Position numbers and translations under genes: made by a program. A stretch of DNA of 9,081 bases, from contig JBHHWH010000088.1 in the NCBI GenBank assembly GCA_046756405.1, positions 1 through 9,081 of the forward strand, given 5' to 3'. Source of the DNA: JBHHWH01 sp046756405 (GTDB lineage: Bacteria; Actinomycetota; Acidimicrobiia; Spongiisociales; ZC4RG35). This document shows positions 6,958 through 9,081 of this stretch, in pieces; within the stretch, counting starts at the first letter, position 1; each line of letters begins with the position of its first letter. The notes under the pieces are model-generated. The model worked only from the letters and a program-made list of their open reading frames with translations. It had not been told where the DNA came from and did not search any database.

Positions 6958-8958
6958 TCAGTCCCAGCCGGTAGACGCCCAGACGTCACCGCTCCAGGAA
7001 GCACCAGACCAGGAAGCACCTGACCAGGAAGCACCTGACCAGGACGCACCGGACCACGAGGCACCGCTCCACGAGGCTCCGCTCCACGAGGCGCCCGACC
7101 AGGACGCACCGGACCATGAGGCGCCGTTCCATTCACCGCCCGACCACGACGCTCCCGACCACGACGCCCCCGACCAGCTTCCGCCTGACCAAGAGGCTCC
7201 GCTCCAGGAGGCACCAGACCATGAGGCGCCGTTCCAGGTGTTGCCGAAAATGTCCTGCTCGCCGACCAGAGCCACACCCTCGTACTCCACGTGGTACGAC
7301 CCCCGGGCGGCCTCCAGGGAGCCGAGACCGGTCGACTGCTCCCAGGTCTGGACCGCCTGAGGAGCAGGTGCTTTGTGGGCGGCCTTCAAGTCGATGAGAC
7401 CCGCACCCTGGCAATTGCCGGGCAGGCCGGGTATGGGCTGAGCGGTTGATGTCAGCAGAGCCTTGACTTGATCCGGGGTCAGCTCGGGCCGCTGGTCGAG
7501 GATCAGCGCCACCGCTCCTGCGACGATGGCCGCCGCCTGGGAGGTGCCGGTACCCCGGAAGAAGCGGCTGTCGACCGCTGCCCCCGGATAGTTGGTGTCG
7601 GCATAGGAGCCGGGAACCCGCAGGCTGATCACTGACTTGCCGGGGGCGAGAACATCAACAGAGCGCTGGCTGGTCCCGCAGTTCGAGAAGGAGAGGATCG
7701 TATCGTCCTGCGGGGTGTAGGTGCCCTCCGCGTTGACGGCGCCGACCGCGATCACGAAGGGGTCGTAAGCCGGGTTGCGCAGTCGAGCTGCGTTGTCGTC
7801 GTTGCCCGCTGCCACCACCACCGTGATACCCCGACGCCACGCCACCTCCACCGCGTAGGCCAGCGGGTCGAGTACGTAGTCCTGGACGCCGTCGGTGCCG
7901 AAGGCGAGGTTGAGGACCCGAATGTTCAAGCCAGGGTCGTTGCGATGCTGCACCACCCAGTCGATGGCGGCGATGACCTGGGAGACGTCGGCGGTGCCTG
8001 ATCCGTCGGCCACCTTCACGTTGATCACCCGCGCTCCTGGGGCTACTCCGACGAAGCCGGCCATGAAGTCGCCGGGCTTGGGGATGGGAGGCACGTCCCC
8101 GTCACGCCCGGCGATGATCGCGGCGAGGTGAGTGCCGTGACCAAAGAGGTCCAGGTAGCGAAGGTTGTCGAACTGAGCGTCGAACGAAAGATCGGGCCCG
8201 TTGACGACCTTGCCTCCCGTGGTCAACCCTTCGACCGGGGCGACGCCCGAGTCGATGATGGCTACACCTATCCCGGCACCGGTGTACCCCTTCTTCCAGA
8301 AGGTCGTCGACCGGATCACCCTATCGTTGATGACCGCCAGGGAGCCTTCGTCGGTTTTTCCCTTCTCGTCCCAGCCCGGCCTTTCCTCGGTCCGGCGCTC
8401 GGCCTCCTCGGAGCCTCTCTCTGCCTCGGAGCCTCTCTCTGCCTCGGAGCCTGTCTCTGCCTCCTCGGAGCCTGTCTCATTCTCGGAGCCTGTCTCATTC
8501 TCGGAGCCTGTCTCATCCTCAAAGTCGCCGCGTCCCAGGGCCGAGGGGTCTGACTCGACCTCTTCTGGCCGGCTCGACAGCCGGACGCTTCCGTCCGGGG
8601 TTACCGAGTAGACGTCCGGGTGGGCCGCCAGCACGGAAAGGGCCTCGGACGGAACGACGGCCGAGAAGCCGCCGATGATCTCCAGTTGCAGTCCTACCTC
8701 GCCGCCGAGCTGTTCGACGAGGGTCTCGGGTCCGTTCCCGGCGCCCGGAGTCTCCCGAACAACTACGGCCACACCGGCGCCATCGCCAACTGTGGGGGAG
8801 GGTCCCGCTGCCGCCGCCACCGGTGCCACCAACACCGCTAGGGCAACAACGACGATTCGGGCCACGAAGGCCAATCTGTGTGGGCTCCAGTCGGCCACTG
8901 TACGTGCTCGGCGTTTCACAGGGGTCTCTTTCGAGTCGATGGCGGTTTTCTCAATCAA
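6958..8958 (-). CDS. Secreted subtilisin-like (S8) serine protease with acidic repeat linker and C-terminal WSGAS pentad repeats
   Basis: A 666-residue exported endopeptidase when read from the TTG at 8958. It has a basic N-region, a hydrophobic signal helix at about 29-51 with a likely cleavage near AAAAG, and an inhibitor-I9-like prodomain at about 62-126. A Glu/Gly/Ser-rich linker at 131-205 carries ETGSEN/ERGSEA repeats. In the catalytic domain (about 206-525) Asp236 (AIIDSGV), His274 (GHGTH), oxyanion Asn386 (VAAGND) and Ser473 (GTGTSQAA, Gln where Met is usual) form an intact site. Cys427 and Cys516 could form a disulphide. The C-terminus (576-660) is 17 pentads, mostly SGASW, ending in ASTGWD. 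No LPXTG or membrane anchor is visible. Start: TTG 8958 has no ribosome-binding site. GTG at 8917-8919 (codon 14) has AAAGAGA five bases upstream and gives a more usual signal peptide (MKRRARTV), so it is at least as likely. The substrate is unknown. Two cyclic-di-GMP genes follow on the same strand. Confidence 0.93.
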   Translation of the reverse strand: MIEKTAIDSKETPVKRRARTVADWSPHRLAFVARIVVVALAVLVAPVAAAAGPSPTVGDGAGVAVVVRETPGAGNGPETLVEQLGGEVGLQLEIIGGFSAVVPSEALSVLAAHPDVYSVTPDGSVRLSSRPEEVESDPSALGRGDFEDETGSENETGSENETGSEEAETGSEAERGSEAERGSEEAERRTEERPGWDEKGKTDEGSLAVINDRVIRSTTFWKKGYTGAGIGVAIIDSGVAPVEGLTTGGKVVNGPDLSFDAQFDNLRYLDLFGHGTHLAAIIAGRDGDVPPIPKPGDFMAGFVGVAPGARVINVKVADGSGTADVSQVIAAIDWVVQHRNDPGLNIRVLNLAFGTDGVQDYVLDPLAYAVEVAWRRGITVVVAAGNDDNAARLRNPAYDPFVIAVGAVNAEGTYTPQDDTILSFSNCGTSQRSVDVLAPGKSVISLRVPGSYADTNYPGAAVDSRFFRGTGTSQAAAIVAGAVALILDQRPELTPDQVKALLTSTAQPIPGLPGNCQGAGLIDLKAAHKAPAPQAVQTWEQSTGLGSLEAARGSYHVEYEGVALVGEQDIFGNTWNGASWSGASWSGASWSGGSWSGASWSGASWSGGEWNGASWSGASWSGASWSGASWSGASWSGASWSGASWSGASWSGASWSGDVWASTGWD
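6979..7233 (-). repeat. Tandem 15-bp coding repeats (17 pentads with Trp at every fifth residue)
   Basis: Seventeen in-frame 15-bp units encode residues 576-660 of the S8 protease. Most units are SGASW, with variants NGASW (twice), SGGSW, SGGEW and SGDVW. Every unit keeps the Trp (CCA on the plus strand). Codons vary freely between units: the first Ser alone uses AGC, TCA, TCT, TCC and TCG. The unit reading CCATGAGGCGCCGTT on the plus strand occurs twice (the tenth and seventeenth units from the stop end), hinting at an older block duplication. Synonymous drift with a conserved peptide suggests selection on the protein repeat. Confidence 0.95.
8407..8514 (-). repeat. Six near-identical tandem repeats encoding the acidic linker of the protease
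   Basis: A 15-bp core (plus strand CTCGGAGCCTGTCTC, or with CTCTCTC at the end) begins at 8407, 8425, 8443, 8464, 8482 and 8500. The spacing is 18 bp, except for one 21-bp step. All steps are multiples of three, so the protein keeps frame and gains E-T-G-S-E or E-R-G-S-E blocks. Copies differ at one core base (C/G), with three or six variable bases between them. Such near-identity suggests recent slippage-type expansion, unlike the C-terminal pentads of the same gene. Confidence 0.9.
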
Positions 8959-9081
8959 TACATCGACGAAAGACCAGGTGATTCTTGAGCCTTAATGACT
9001 AATTTTCTCGCGCGCAGAGTGACTAGCGCGTCAGAACTGGGTGGGGCCGATGCCCGCCAAAAGCACCTTCCGCTCGCACAC
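8959..9081. promoter_or_regulatory. Upstream region of the protease gene
   Basis: These 123 bp lie before the protease TTG start and contain no supportable gene. They include TGACTA twice in direct orientation (8996-9001 and 9020-9025, starts 24 bp apart), separated by a GC-rich CGCGCGC tract. CGCGC (within 9011-9015) and GCGCG (9026-9030) could form a 5-bp hairpin. The promoter of the possible three-gene unit should lie here or beyond the edge, but no clear -10/-35 pair was recognised. Confidence 0.35.

Noticed and set aside
6912..7277. A 122-codon upstream extension of the membrane GGDEF gene, rich in Pro, Gly and Arg
   Set aside because: It is the protease pentad array read in another frame. 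The 15-bp period keeps all frames free of stops. The ATG at 6911 gives a normal membrane protein N-terminus and has an upstream purine-rich site.
6878..7360. A plus-strand open frame of 160 codons with DQEAP/DHEAP repeats antisense to the protease tail
   Set aside because: Its repeats are the exact reverse complement of the SGASW coding units. It has no independent start signal or family likeness, so it is a shadow of a repeat whose period is a multiple of three.
9031..9081. Sixteen open minus-strand codons before a TGA at 9031-9033, possibly the tail of an upstream gene
   Set aside because: It is too short to recognise, and another minus frame is open over the same bases. It would need sequence beyond the right edge.

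Overview
The window is about 9.1 kb of GC-rich, densely coding bacterial DNA. TTG and GTG starts, purine-rich Shine-Dalgarno sites and a secreted subtilisin-like protease ending in Trp-Ser-Gly-Ala-Ser pentapeptide repeats suggest an actinobacterium, perhaps Acidimicrobiia-like. That placement is an inference from style and protein type. No rRNA, tRNA, CRISPR array, insertion sequence or phage gene is visible.

Layout. Positions 1-360 (minus) hold a small stand-alone receiver protein cut by the left window edge. Positions 437-2284 (minus) hold a membrane-bound PAS/HisKA sensor kinase transcribed towards it; the two look like a kinase-regulator operon. A 204-bp divergent spacer (2285-2488) separates the kinase from a second stand-alone receiver protein (2489-2944, plus), a close paralogue of the first. 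This gene meets the next one tail to tail, with the two stop codons interlocked in TTAG. Next come three minus-strand genes read in the order 8958 to 2941: a secreted S8 protease (6958-8958), a membrane GAF-GGDEF diguanylate cyclase (5175-6911) and a REC-PAS-GGDEF-EAL protein (2941-5100). Their spacers are 46 and 74 bp, so they could form one transcription unit. Positions 8959-9081 lie upstream of the protease and contain no supportable gene.

How it may work. The kinase most resembles the Cph1/Rcp1 class (HDLQEPLR H-box with single-domain receiver partners), so it probably phosphorylates one or both small receivers and possibly the REC domain of the EAL protein. The cyclase has an intact GGDEF active site and I-site. 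Its neighbour has a degenerate GGDEF (GADEF, with a metal-ligand Asp replaced by Asn) but a complete EAL catalytic set. The pair therefore looks like a matched maker and breaker of cyclic di-GMP. Placement directly downstream of a secreted, repeat-bearing protease suggests a surface or sessility programme, but that link is inference from gene order. The most unusual single object is the protease: a Glu-rich near-identical tandem repeat lies between its prodomain and catalytic domain, and 17 Trp-containing pentads lie at its C-terminus.
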